Shown: piece by piece, positions 1 to 5,893 of the stretch
Position numbering within the stretch: position 1 is the first letter of the stretch
Layout: the number at the start of each line of letters is the position of its first letter
Assembly: GCA_003695135.1 (NCBI GenBank)
Contig: RFIR01000462.1
Location: 1-11,723 of the forward strand
Source: Alphaproteobacteria bacterium
GTDB taxonomy: Bacteria; Pseudomonadota; Alphaproteobacteria; Rhodobacterales; Rhodobacteraceae
DNA length: 11,723 bases
Direction of reading: 5' to 3'
The notes under the pieces: model-generated
Seen by the model: the letters and a program-made list of their open reading frames with translations, nothing else
Databases searched by the model: none
What the model was told of the DNA's origin: nothing
Made by a program: the position numbers and the translations under genes

Positions 1-118
1 AGCCATTTCGCGCGTGTCGGTCTGCCCCCTCCAGTTTCGTCGTGGGACCGATCAGATGATCCCGCGCAGACGGAGCGATGGAGAATGGCGGCCGGTGTCG
101 GCCCCTGATGCAGCCCGG

Positions 119-145
119 CCGGACGGCGCCGGGTACGGCGTCCGG
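119..145 (-). terminator. GC-rich hairpin after the lipoprotein gene
   Basis: CCGGACG (119-125) pairs with CGTCCGG (139-145), and an inner CCG/CGG pair closes a ggta loop, leaving a 3-nt bulge on one side. On the minus strand it lies 8 bases past the stop of the gene at 153-635, which suits a transcription end. There is no T-run, so it may only be a 3' stabilising hairpin. The rest of 1-152 shows no supportable gene. Confidence 0.3.
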
Positions 146-152
146 GGGCCGG

Positions 153-635
153 TCAGCACCGCGCCTTGCGGCGCAGGGCAAACGCCTCCGGCGGTTTGCA
201 GGCGTCGAGGCGGTAGGGCGGCCGGTCCGTACCGGCCAGCCCGAAGGCGTCACCCTTCAGCACCGCCACCACCTGATCGGCCATGCGCAGGATCGGCTTG
301 CAGTCCCAGTCATTGACCCCCAGCGTCTCGGGCGGTCTCTGGGTGAAGGCCATGCACAACTCCACCCCGCCCGGCGACACGCTGCCATCCTTCATCCGGA
401 TCCGGTGCCGGTCCCAGCGCTGCCAGTGGCCCGCGACCAGCTGCCCGGCCTGCGCCGCCCACAGCCACACCCAGCCGGTCCCGAAATACTCCACCCGGAA
501 ACCCTGCCCGGGATCGAAGACCAGATAGGTTCGGTCGGGCTGCGGGTAGTCTGGCACCACCGGCTTGCGCGTCAGGTCGGAGAGATAGGGGCCGGTGCAG
601 CCGGCGCAGATGAGAAGCAGGAGGACAAGACGCAT
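153..635 (-). CDS. Hypothetical lipoprotein
   Basis: A 160-residue protein with a short, very hydrophobic N-terminus (MRLVLLLLICAGC) ending in a lipobox-like AGC, so Cys13 is the likely lipidated residue and the protein is probably membrane-anchored outside the cytoplasm. The -3 residue is Cys instead of the usual Leu/Val, so the lipobox is not perfect. The mature part is rich in Trp, Tyr and Asp, with further Cys residues near the middle and end that could form disulfides; I recognise no catalytic motif. It resembles small hypothetical lipoproteins of Rhodobacteraceae that contain a 'YLSD..RKP...DRTYLVFDPGQ' stretch, but no function is known to me. The start at 635 was chosen because it begins the signal sequence and has a GAGG-type ribosome site upstream; the longer upstream reading has no signal-like sequence. 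It diverges from cobQ. Confidence 0.75.
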   Translation of the reverse strand: MRLVLLLLICAGCTGPYLSDLTRKPVVPDYPQPDRTYLVFDPGQGFRVEYFGTGWVWLWAAQAGQLVAGHWQRWDRHRIRMKDGSVSPGGVELCMAFTQRPPETLGVNDWDCKPILRMADQVVAVLKGDAFGLAGTDRPPYRLDACKPPEAFALRRKARC

Positions 636-660
636 CGGGCGGGCCTCGGGCGGTGGGCTG

Positions 661-676
661 GGGCGAAGCCTCGCCC
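661..676. repeat. Inverted repeat between divergent genes
   Basis: A perfect 6-bp stem, GGGCGA / TCGCCC, around an AGCC tetraloop, followed on the plus strand by TTT. It sits in the 95-bp gap between the lipoprotein gene and cobQ. It could be an operator or a hairpin in the cobQ leader. The adjacent TTGAAA (684-689 region) is a weak -35-like match; I cannot assign a firm promoter. Confidence 0.35.
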
Positions 677-730
677 TTTGGTCTTGAAATGCGGTTAATC
701 CCGTGCTTGGGCCGCAGGGGGAGGGACGGC

Positions 731-2176
731 ATGGCGCGCGTTCTGATGATCCAGGGCACCGGCAGCAATGTCGGCAAGTCGCTCGTGGTAGCGGGGCTGT
801 GCCGGGCGGCACGCCGGCGGGGCCTGTCCGTGCTGCCCTTCAAGCCGCAGAACATGTCCAACAATGCCGCCGTCACCGCCGATGGCGGCGAGATTGGCCG
901 TGCCCAGGCGCTGCAGGCGCGCGCCTGCGGGGTGGCCGCGTCGGTCGACATGAACCCGGTGCTGCTCAAGCCCGAGACCGAGACCGGCGCCCAGGTGATC
1001 CTGCAGGGGCGCCGCATCGCCACGGTGAGGGCGCGCGATTATGCGGCGCTGAAGCCGCGGCTCTTGCCGGCCGCGCTCGACAGCCTCGCCCGGCTGCGCG
1101 CGCGGGCCGATCTGGTGCTGGTCGAGGGCGCGGGCAGCCCGGCCGAGGTCAATCTGCGCGCCGGCGACATCGCCAATATGGGCTTTGCCGAGGCGGCCGG
1201 CCTGCCGGTGCTGCTGGTCGGCGATATCGATCGCGGCGGGGTGATCGCCCAGATCGTCGGCAGCCATGCGGTGCTCGATGCCGCCGATCGTGCGCGAATA
1301 AAAGGGTTTCTGATCAACCGGTTTCGTGGCGATCCTGAACTGTTTTCCGAAGGCATGTCGCTGATTGCCGAGCGCACCGGCTGGGTGCCGATGGGCATCC
1401 TGCCCTGGTTCGCCGATGCCGCGCGCCTGCCGGCGGAGGACGCGCAGGACATCCGCTCCTCGGGCGCGGGCGCGGTGAAGATCGCCGTGCCGCATCTCGC
1501 GCGCATCGCCAATTTCGACGATCTCGACCCGCTGCGGCTGGAGCCGGGGGTGCGCGTGGAGATCGTGCCGCCGGGCCGGGCGCTGCCGGGGGATGCCGCG
1601 GTGATCCTGCTGCCCGGCAGCAAGTCGACCATCGGCGATCTGGCCTTCCTGCGCGAACAGGGCTGGGACATCGACATCCGTGCCCATCTGCGCCGCGGCG
1701 GGCGGGTGCTGGGTCTGTGTGGCGGCTACCAGATGCTGGGCCGCATGATCCGCGACCCCGAGGGGATCGAGGGGCCGCCCGGCAGTGTCGAGGGGCTGGG
1801 GCTGCTCGATGTCGAGACGGTGATGAGCCCGGACAAGACGCTGCGGCGGGTCACCGGGCGGCATCTGGCCAGCGGCACGCCGGTTGCGGGCTACGAGATC
1901 CATATCGGCGAGACCCGAGGCCCCGACTGCGCCCGCGCATGGCTGGAGGTCGAGGGCCGGCCGGAAGGCGCTGCGGATGCGCGGGGGCAGGTGCAGGGCT
2001 GCTATCTGCACGGGGTGTTTGCCTCCGACGCCTTCCGGGCGGCCTGGCTGGCGGGACTCGGTGCGCATGGTGGCGGGCTGGAATTCGAGCCCGCGGTGGA
2101 CGAGACGCTCGATGCGCTGGCCGCGCATATGGAGAGCCATCTCGACCTCGACGGGATCCTGGCACTGGCGCGATGA
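731..2176 (+). CDS. cobQ: Cobyric acid synthase (CobQ)
   Basis: A glutamine-dependent, ATP-using cytosolic enzyme that amidates the b, d, e and g side chains of adenosylcobyrinic acid a,c-diamide to give cobyric acid. The 481-residue length is normal for CobQ. The N-terminal dethiobiotin-synthetase-like domain begins with a P-loop-type motif (GTGSNVGKS, residues 9-17) followed by the family stretch PFKPQNMSNN and MNPVLLKPE. The C-terminal class I glutamine amidotransferase domain has the nucleophile Cys330 in GLCGGYQMLG and the His in CYLHGVF (His427). The ATG at 731 was chosen because it lies directly before the conserved N-terminus and follows a strong purine-rich ribosome site (GGGGGAGGGA, about 717-726). 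It stands alone on the plus strand, diverging from the lipoprotein gene and converging on cbiB, so it is apart from the main operon that starts at 5707. No damage is seen. Confidence 0.97.
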   Translation: MARVLMIQGTGSNVGKSLVVAGLCRAARRRGLSVLPFKPQNMSNNAAVTADGGEIGRAQALQARACGVAASVDMNPVLLKPETETGAQVILQGRRIATVRARDYAALKPRLLPAALDSLARLRARADLVLVEGAGSPAEVNLRAGDIANMGFAEAAGLPVLLVGDIDRGGVIAQIVGSHAVLDAADRARIKGFLINRFRGDPELFSEGMSLIAERTGWVPMGILPWFADAARLPAEDAQDIRSSGAGAVKIAVPHLARIANFDDLDPLRLEPGVRVEIVPPGRALPGDAAVILLPGSKSTIGDLAFLREQGWDIDIRAHLRRGGRVLGLCGGYQMLGRMIRDPEGIEGPPGSVEGLGLLDVETVMSPDKTLRRVTGRHLASGTPVAGYEIHIGETRGPDCARAWLEVEGRPEGAADARGQVQGCYLHGVFASDAFRAAWLAGLGAHGGGLEFEPAVDETLDALAAHMESHLDLDGILALAR

Positions 2177-2210
2177 GGGGATGGTGACGTGAGGGCGTGC
2201 GACCGCCCGG

Positions 2211-2230
2211 GTGGGCGCGAATGCGCCCGC
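2211..2230 (+). terminator. Candidate cobQ terminator hairpin
   Basis: GTGGGCGC and GCGCCCGC form an 8-bp stem (one G-T pair) around a GAAT tetraloop, 35 bases after the cobQ stop. No T-run follows, so factor-independent termination is uncertain. Confidence 0.35.
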
Positions 2231-2375
2231 CTGTGGGGGTGAGGCCGCGAACGCCATGCGTTTGAGTGAGCGGCCGAACGGGCGCATGCCCGGTTCGCTT
2301 CGCTCTCCGGGCGGCTGAACCCCACTGGGCTAGATCGTCTCGAACCCCCCGCTGGCGGGACGCGGGGCCGGCTGC

Positions 2376-2412
2376 GGGAGCCTCCGGCGGGGATATTTGA
2401 AAACCGGAAAAG
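2376..2412. repeat. Rhodobacteraceae-type intergenic element
   Basis: The stretch starts GGGAGCCTCCGGCGGGGAT and continues with ATTTGA and an A-rich tail. It matches from memory a short element found very often after genes in Rhodobacteraceae genomes (usually GGGAGCCTCCGGCGGGAGTATTTG). GGAG/CTCC halves allow a small hairpin. Its role is not known to me; it may mark transcription ends. It supports the taxonomic assignment. Confidence 0.55.
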
Positions 2413-2459
2413 TCAGGGGCGGTGCGCCTATTCCGTTCCCGCGCGCCCGGCTCAGTCGC

Positions 2460-2478
2460 GGCCGGGCAAGGGCCGGCC
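2460..2478 (-). terminator. Candidate cbiB terminator hairpin
   Basis: GGCCGG (2460-2465) pairs with CCGGCC (2473-2478) across a 7-base loop, beginning 15 bases past the cbiB stop in the minus direction. It lacks a T-run, so this is a weak call. Confidence 0.3.
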
Positions 2479-2493
2479 ACCGCCACCGCGCCC

Positions 2494-3435
2494 TCAGATC
2501 GGCGCGTTGACGTACTGGTAATAGATCGCCTCGGCCCCGGCGAGGACCAGCACCACCAGCACCCAGGCCCGCCAGATCAGCCGTGTGGCGCGCTTGATGT
2601 CACGGGCGGTCAGCTCGCGCCGGCCGCGCGAGTTGATCCACGGATCGTCGGTCCACTCGCCGTCATAGCAGCGCGGACCCGAGAGCGCGATGCCGAGCGC
2701 GCCGGCGGTGGCCGCCTCCGGCCAGCCGGCGCTGGGCGAGACATGGAGGCTGGCATCGGAGACCATCACGTCGCCCGCGCTCTGGCGCAGCGAGGCAACG
2801 GTCAGGATGGCGCCTGACAGCCGCGAGGGGAACCAGTTGAGAAGATCGTCGAGCCGCGCGGCGACGCGGCCGAACAGGAAGTAGTGCTCGTCGGCATGGC
2901 CGATCATGCTGTCGGCGGTGTTGACCAGCTTGTAGAGCGCGATACCGGGCAGGCCGAACAACAGGAACCAGAAGGCCGGCGCGATGACGCCGTCCGAAAA
3001 GTTCTCCGCCCCGCTCTCGATCGCCGCCCGGCTGACGCCGCTTTCGTCGAGGACGTCGGTGTCGCGCCCGACAATGCGCGAGACGGCCAGACGGCCCATC
3101 TCCAGGCTGTCCTCCAGCGCCTTGCGCACCGCGCGCAAATGATCGACGAGGCTGCGATGGGCAAGCAGGATGGCCGCGCCGATCAGCTCCAGCACGCCGT
3201 AATCGGGAATGAAGGTGATGCCGATTGCGATGGCCGCGACCGGGATGGCGGGCAGCAGCACCGTCAGCGCCCCGCGCAGGATCAGCCACTCGCCGCGATG
3301 CAGGCGGCGGTCGAGCCAGGCGATCATCCGGCCCATCAGCACCACCGGATGGGGGATGCGCGACCAGATCCAGCGCGGCTCGCCCAGCACCGCATCGAGG
3401 ATCAGCGCGGCGATCAGCATCTCCAGATGCGTCAT
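2494..3435 (-). CDS. cbiB: Adenosylcobinamide-phosphate synthase (CbiB/CobD)
   Basis: An inner-membrane enzyme that joins the aminopropanol (or aminopropanol phosphate) arm to the f side chain of adenosylcobyric acid, the step after CobQ. The 313-residue length fits the family. Family signatures are visible: LDAVLGEPRW near residues 13-22, HPVVLMGRMI at 29-38, ESGAENFSDGVIAP at 140-153 and NTADSMIGH at 172-180. Hydrophobic segments near residues 57-73, 80-92, 154-171 and at the C-terminus (WVLVVLVLAGA) fit a polytopic membrane protein. The ATG at 3435 starts directly at the conserved N-terminus. It lies 10 nt after the DUF1636 gene in the same direction, so the two are very likely co-transcribed. 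In alphaproteobacterial naming the same protein is often called CobD; that name also denotes an unrelated Salmonella decarboxylase. Confidence 0.95.
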   Translation of the reverse strand: MTHLEMLIAALILDAVLGEPRWIWSRIPHPVVLMGRMIAWLDRRLHRGEWLILRGALTVLLPAIPVAAIAIGITFIPDYGVLELIGAAILLAHRSLVDHLRAVRKALEDSLEMGRLAVSRIVGRDTDVLDESGVSRAAIESGAENFSDGVIAPAFWFLLFGLPGIALYKLVNTADSMIGHADEHYFLFGRVAARLDDLLNWFPSRLSGAILTVASLRQSAGDVMVSDASLHVSPSAGWPEAATAGALGIALSGPRCYDGEWTDDPWINSRGRRELTARDIKRATRLIWRAWVLVVLVLAGAEAIYYQYVNAPI

Positions 3436-3445
3436 CGCCCGCCCC

Positions 3446-3835
3446 CTACTCGGCCGATGCCCCGTCCGCCGGCGCCAGCGGCGGGATGCGGGCGATGAAG
3501 TGCCCCTTCACCCCCTGCGGCCACTGCCGGTAGGGCACCTGGCCGGTGGGGCTGTCGGCATAGGCGCGGGCGAAGGCGAGGATCGCCTCGGCGGCTGCTG
3601 ATTCGGGTCGGAAGCCGCCCAGCACGTAGCTGATCTTTCCCGGCTGAGAGAGGGCGACATTGCAGGAATGCGCGCAGCCCATCAGGCAGGAATGCCGGCG
3701 AATTTCGACCTCCGGCGCCGCCGGGACGAGCCGCTCGATCAGTGCCGCGAGCCATTGGCCACCCGTCTGTCCTCCCCGGGTTTTTTCCTCGACAGAATAG
3801 GCACATGTGTCACAGATGATCAGCGTGGCGCGCAT
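3446..3835 (-). CDS. DUF1636 putative metal-binding protein
   Basis: A 129-residue protein that I recognise as the DUF1636 family, small proteins often encoded beside cobalamin genes in Alphaproteobacteria. It has a thioredoxin-like ferredoxin pattern: CDTC at residues 8-11, then HSCLMGCAHSC with Cys50, Cys54 and Cys58. These cysteines could bind a [2Fe-2S] cluster or another metal. The central GKISYVLGGF and the later YPxG-like loop are typical. No reaction has been assigned to it to my knowledge; a redox or metal-handling role in B12 synthesis is an inference from its place directly before cbiB. The start at 3835 is supported by a GAGAGGG ribosome site upstream, and the first residues already form the first strand before Cys8. 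It is read from the divergent region 3836-4003. Confidence 0.88.
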   Translation of the reverse strand: MRATLIICDTCAYSVEEKTRGGQTGGQWLAALIERLVPAAPEVEIRRHSCLMGCAHSCNVALSQPGKISYVLGGFRPESAAAEAILAFARAYADSPTGQVPYRQWPQGVKGHFIARIPPLAPADGASAE

Positions 3836-3920
3836 GGTTCAGGCCCTCTCCACCCCCCGGGATTGCCCCTCTCCAGCGAGCCCGTCACGCCCGCCCTAGC
3901 AGTTCCGTCTATCGGCTTCG

Positions 3921-3941
3921 TTAATCAATTGTTAGCAATTG
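3921..3941. promoter_or_regulatory. AT-rich operator-like site, CtrA-like half-sites
   Basis: In the divergent gap between the DUF1636 gene and the receiver gene, TTAA (3921-3924) and TTAG (3932-3935) are separated by 7 bases, one base away from the CtrA consensus TTAA-N7-TTAA. Overlapping it, the palindrome CAATTG occurs twice, at 3926-3931 and 3936-3941. This is the only clearly AT-rich patch nearby. A regulator-binding site or promoter for either gene is an inference. Confidence 0.35.
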
Positions 3942-4003
3942 TATCAAATCCTCTCTAAATTCGGTCGAGGGTGGTGTCCAGAGATTGCGAGAGGGAGTTG
4001 GCA

Positions 4004-4399
4004 ATGAAAGTCCTCATTGTCGAGCACAATGCCGATCTTGCCCGCATCTGGGCCCGGTTCCTTCAGCGCAACGATGTCGAGGTCGATCTCGCCCACAGCC
4101 AGGCCGAGGCCATCAAGCTCTTGCGCTTCAACCATTATGATGCGCTGGTGCTGCAACTGATCCTGCCCGATGGCGGGGCGATCGCGATCTCGGACTATGC
4201 CACCTACCGCAATCCGGAGGTGCCGATCATCACCGTGACCAATTCCGGCTTCTTTTCCGACGGTTCGGTGTTCAATCTGATCCCCAATGTGCGCTCGATG
4301 ATGAGCACGCCGCTGCGGCCGGGCGACCTGATGGCGATGATCGACCATTTCAGCGACCGGCGCGACGTTCCGCAGGCCGAGGAGGCGCGGCGGGCCTGA
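4004..4399 (+). CDS. Degenerate receiver-domain (pseudo-receiver) protein
   Basis: A 131-residue single-domain protein with the outline of a response-regulator receiver: MKVLIVEHNADL at the N-terminus, YDALVLQLILPDGGA around residues 45-59, VPIITVTNSG at 73-82 and STPLRPGDLMAMI at 101-113. The phosphorylation residues are lost: the acidic pair is Glu7-His8, the phospho-acceptor Asp is Gln51, and the conserved Lys before Pro is Thr102. The switch Thr (Thr79) is still in place. It has no DNA-binding domain, so it probably works by protein contact without phosphorylation. The ATG at 4004 was preferred over an in-frame GTG at 3971 because of a GAGGGAG ribosome site 6 nt upstream and because the fold starts there. 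It is monocistronic, ending 8 bp from the convergent hydroquinone reductase gene. The partner is unknown. Confidence 0.85.
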   Translation: MKVLIVEHNADLARIWARFLQRNDVEVDLAHSQAEAIKLLRFNHYDALVLQLILPDGGAIAISDYATYRNPEVPIITVTNSGFFSDGSVFNLIPNVRSMMSTPLRPGDLMAMIDHFSDRRDVPQAEEARRA

Positions 4400-4407
4400 C
4401 CGGGCGT

Positions 4408-5385
4408 TCAGCCCTCGCGCCCGTGCGGTTCGGTCCAGTCGATATCGGGGCCGATCGGCACGATGCGGTGCGGATTGATGCTGACATGGCTGTAATGATA
4501 GTGGCGGGTGATGTGGTCGAAATGCACCGTCCCGGCCACGCCCGGCCACTGGTAGAGTTCGCGCGCATGGGCCCAGAGCGCGGGATAGTCGATCAGACGC
4601 TGCCGGTTGCACTTGAAATGGCCGTGATAGACGAGGTCGAAGCGCGCAAGCGTGGGAAACAGCCGCCAGTCGGCCTCGGTCACGCGCTCGCCCATCAGAT
4701 AGCGCTGGCCTGACAGCCGCGCCTCCAGCCAGTCCATCGTGGCGAAAAGCTCCCGCACCGCCTCGTCATAGGCGGCCTGGGTGGTGGCAAAGCCGCTGCG
4801 ATAGACCCCGTTGTTGAGCGTGTCGTAGATGCGCGCATTGACCGGATCGATGGCCTCGCGCAGATCCGCGGGCCAGAAATCGAGATCGTTGCCCGTGATC
4901 GCGTCGAAGGCGGAGTTGAACATGCGGATGATCTCGGAGGATTCGTTGGAAACGATGGTCCCGCGCGTCTTGTCCCACAGCACCGGCACGGTGACCCGGC
5001 CGGTCATCTTCGGGTCGGCCTCCAGATAGACCTCGCGCAGGAACCGCTTTCCCATCAGCCGGTCGCCGGTGGCGCCGGGGAAGCCGGTTGCAAAGCTCCA
5101 GCCGTCATCGAGCATGTCGGGATGCACCACATCGACGGTGATGTGATCCTCCAGCCCCTTCAGCGCACGAAAGATCAGCGTGCGGTGCGCCCAGGGGCAG
5201 GCATAGGAGACATAGAGGTGATAGCGCCCGCTTTCGGCCGGAAAGCCGCCTTCGCCCGTGGGTCCCGGGCTGCCGTCCGGGGTGATCCAGTTGTGAAAGC
5301 GCGTGGGCGCGCGTTCGAACCGCCCGCTGGTCGAGCGCGTGTAGCGGTCATCGCTCTGCCAGACCCCGTCGACAAGCTGGCCCAT
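4408..5385 (-). CDS. Glutathionyl-hydroquinone reductase (YqjG/Xi-class GST)
   Basis: A cytosolic enzyme that uses glutathione to reduce glutathionyl-hydroquinones back to hydroquinones. The protein is 325 residues, close to E. coli YqjG. Catalytic Cys63 lies in the family motif SYACPWAHR (60-68), which identifies the Xi class of glutathione transferases. An N-terminal thioredoxin-like half is followed by a helical GST C-terminal domain; PVLWDK, SNESSEIIRMFN and YLMGERVTEADWRLFPTLARFD are further family stretches. The ATG at 5385 was chosen for its strong ribosome site (GGGAGAGGGAAG just upstream); an in-frame ATG at 5418 would add 11 residues (MSTQATGRGKT). It has no visible link to B12 and interrupts the cobalamin cluster. 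The convergent receiver gene ends 8 bp away, leaving no room for a separate terminator. Confidence 0.95.
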   Translation of the reverse strand: MGQLVDGVWQSDDRYTRSTSGRFERAPTRFHNWITPDGSPGPTGEGGFPAESGRYHLYVSYACPWAHRTLIFRALKGLEDHITVDVVHPDMLDDGWSFATGFPGATGDRLMGKRFLREVYLEADPKMTGRVTVPVLWDKTRGTIVSNESSEIIRMFNSAFDAITGNDLDFWPADLREAIDPVNARIYDTLNNGVYRSGFATTQAAYDEAVRELFATMDWLEARLSGQRYLMGERVTEADWRLFPTLARFDLVYHGHFKCNRQRLIDYPALWAHARELYQWPGVAGTVHFDHITRHYHYSHVSINPHRIVPIGPDIDWTEPHGREG

Positions 5386-5456
5386 GGTCTTCCCTCTCCC
5401 GGTTGCTTGGGTGGACATACACGTTCCGGTATAGCGCCGGGGTGGCAATTGGCGAG

Positions 5457-5486
5457 GGCCGATCCCGGTCCGGGGCGGGATCGGCC
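5457..5486. repeat. Perfect 11-bp inverted repeat
   Basis: GGCCGATCCCG (5457-5467) and CGGGATCGGCC (5476-5486) are exact reverse complements around an 8-base loop. The repeat lies 71 bp upstream of the hydroquinone reductase start and 220 bp upstream of the small-peptide gene. No T-run follows on either strand, so an operator or a transcript hairpin is more likely than a terminator. Confidence 0.55.
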
Positions 5487-5546
5487 GGTCACGATCGCGT
5501 TGATGCGATAGCGATTGCGTCCCGCCGCGCGCTGACCTAAAACGGC

Positions 5547-5680
5547 GCGCAGCAGGACGGTGCCCCAAGAGGGGCCGGAACGGGGTCCTGCCGCGGGGCC
5601 GACCCAAGCCGGGGGCCCGCGCGGCGGAACCGTCTCGCGCGACGGGCGGCGCGCCGCCCGGCACCGTATGCCTGTGCCGG
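5547..5680 (+). promoter_or_regulatory. Structured leader before the cob operon, possible variant or decayed cobalamin riboswitch
   Basis: Nested pairings are visible. GCAGGAC (5552-5558) pairs with GTCCTGC (5585-5591) and encloses GCCCC-AAGA-GGGGC (5562-5575). CGCGGG (5592-5597) pairs with CCCGCG (5616-5621), and CCGTC (5630-5634) with GACGG (5641-5645). An 18-bp perfect palindrome lies at 5643-5660. CCGGCAC (5658-5664) pairs with GTGCCGG (5674-5680). CGGTGCC (5558-5564) can instead pair with GGCACCG (5660-5666), so alternative folds compete. The order GGTGCC, hairpin, GGAACGGG, then CCGACCCAAGCCGGGG recalls the 5' half of cobalamin riboswitches. However, the GCCACTG and GGAGACC-type B12 boxes are absent, so this is only a candidate. 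It ends 26 nt before the first start codon. Confidence 0.35.
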
Positions 5681-5706
5681 TCGAACTCGGGCAACGGAGC
5701 ATACCC

Positions 5707-5889
5707 ATGAAACTCGCCCTCTCCATCCTCCTCGGTCTTATTGCCTCGGCTGCTGCGGCGCATCCGGGCCATATCGGCACCCAGAACGGGCACGACCACA
5801 TCCTGGCGCTGGTGCTGGTGATTCTGGCTGCGCTGATCGGCGTGGCGGTGCTGGTGCGCCAGCTGATGCGCCGGGCGGTGCGGAGCTGA
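5707..5889 (+). CDS. Small His-containing membrane peptide (DUF6732-like)
   Basis: A 60-residue protein starting with a signal peptide (MKLALSILLGLIASAAAA), then HPGHIGTQNGHDH, then one membrane helix (ILALVLVILAALIGVAVLV, about 32-50) and a basic end (RQLMRRAVRS). Likely cleavage after Ala18 would expose His19 as the mature N-terminus, with His22, His29 and His31 nearby, so a metal-binding site on the periplasmic side is plausible. The HPGH...GHDH spacing resembles the start of HupE/UreJ-type nickel/cobalt permeases, but only one helix is present. It also resembles small Rhodobacteraceae proteins of the DUF6732 type; that name is from memory. A GGAG ribosome site lies 7 nt before the ATG. 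It is the first gene of the operon, 4 nt before cbiX, which suggests a cobalt-related role by inference. Confidence 0.8.
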   Translation: MKLALSILLGLIASAAAAHPGHIGTQNGHDHILALVLVILAALIGVAVLVRQLMRRAVRS

Positions 5890-5893
5890 TCGG

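Larger units (their letters stand above)
2177..2493. other. Gene-free convergent region, rich in inverted repeats
   Basis: No convincing gene lies between the stops of cobQ and cbiB. The stretch contains several short inverted repeats: GGGCGC/GCGCCC (2213-2228), GGCCGC/GCGGCC (2243-2248 and 2270-2275), CATGCG/CGCATG (2255-2260 and 2283-2288), GCCCGG/CCGGGC (2288-2293 and 2307-2312) and GGCCGG/CCGGCC (2460-2478). It also holds a Rhodobacteraceae-type element at 2376-2412. The density of hairpins fits a bidirectional transcription end or a REP-like region. Confidence 0.6.
5386..5706. other. Gene-free divergent region upstream of the cob operon
   Basis: This 321-bp gap lies between the divergent hydroquinone reductase gene and the small-peptide gene. 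It holds a perfect 11-bp inverted repeat at 5457-5486 and a densely structured leader at about 5547-5680. It must contain the promoter of the cob operon, but no clear -35/-10 pair stands out. CTAAAA at 5537-5542 is the only AT-rich patch near the leader and could be part of a -10 region. Confidence 0.6.

Noticed and set aside
1..6. Possible minus-strand start codon (ATGGCT) of a gene leaving the window
   Set aside because: Only two codons are visible, and the GGAGGGGG upstream is too far away for a convincing ribosome site.
78..698. Plus-strand reading frame of about 200 codons at the window start
   Set aside because: It overlaps the lipoprotein gene on the other strand, which has a credible signal sequence; the plus-strand product is Arg/Pro/Ala/His-rich with no recognisable domain.
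695..2287. Long minus-strand reading frame (530 codons) opposite cobQ
   Set aside because: It lies opposite a clear cobQ, has a low-complexity Arg/Ala/Pro/His/Gln composition and matches no family; it reflects high third-position GC.
5386..5706. Canonical cobalamin riboswitch
   Set aside because: No GCCACTG and no AG-CAGGAGACCTGCC-type B12 box could be found on either strand; kept only as a structured leader of uncertain nature.
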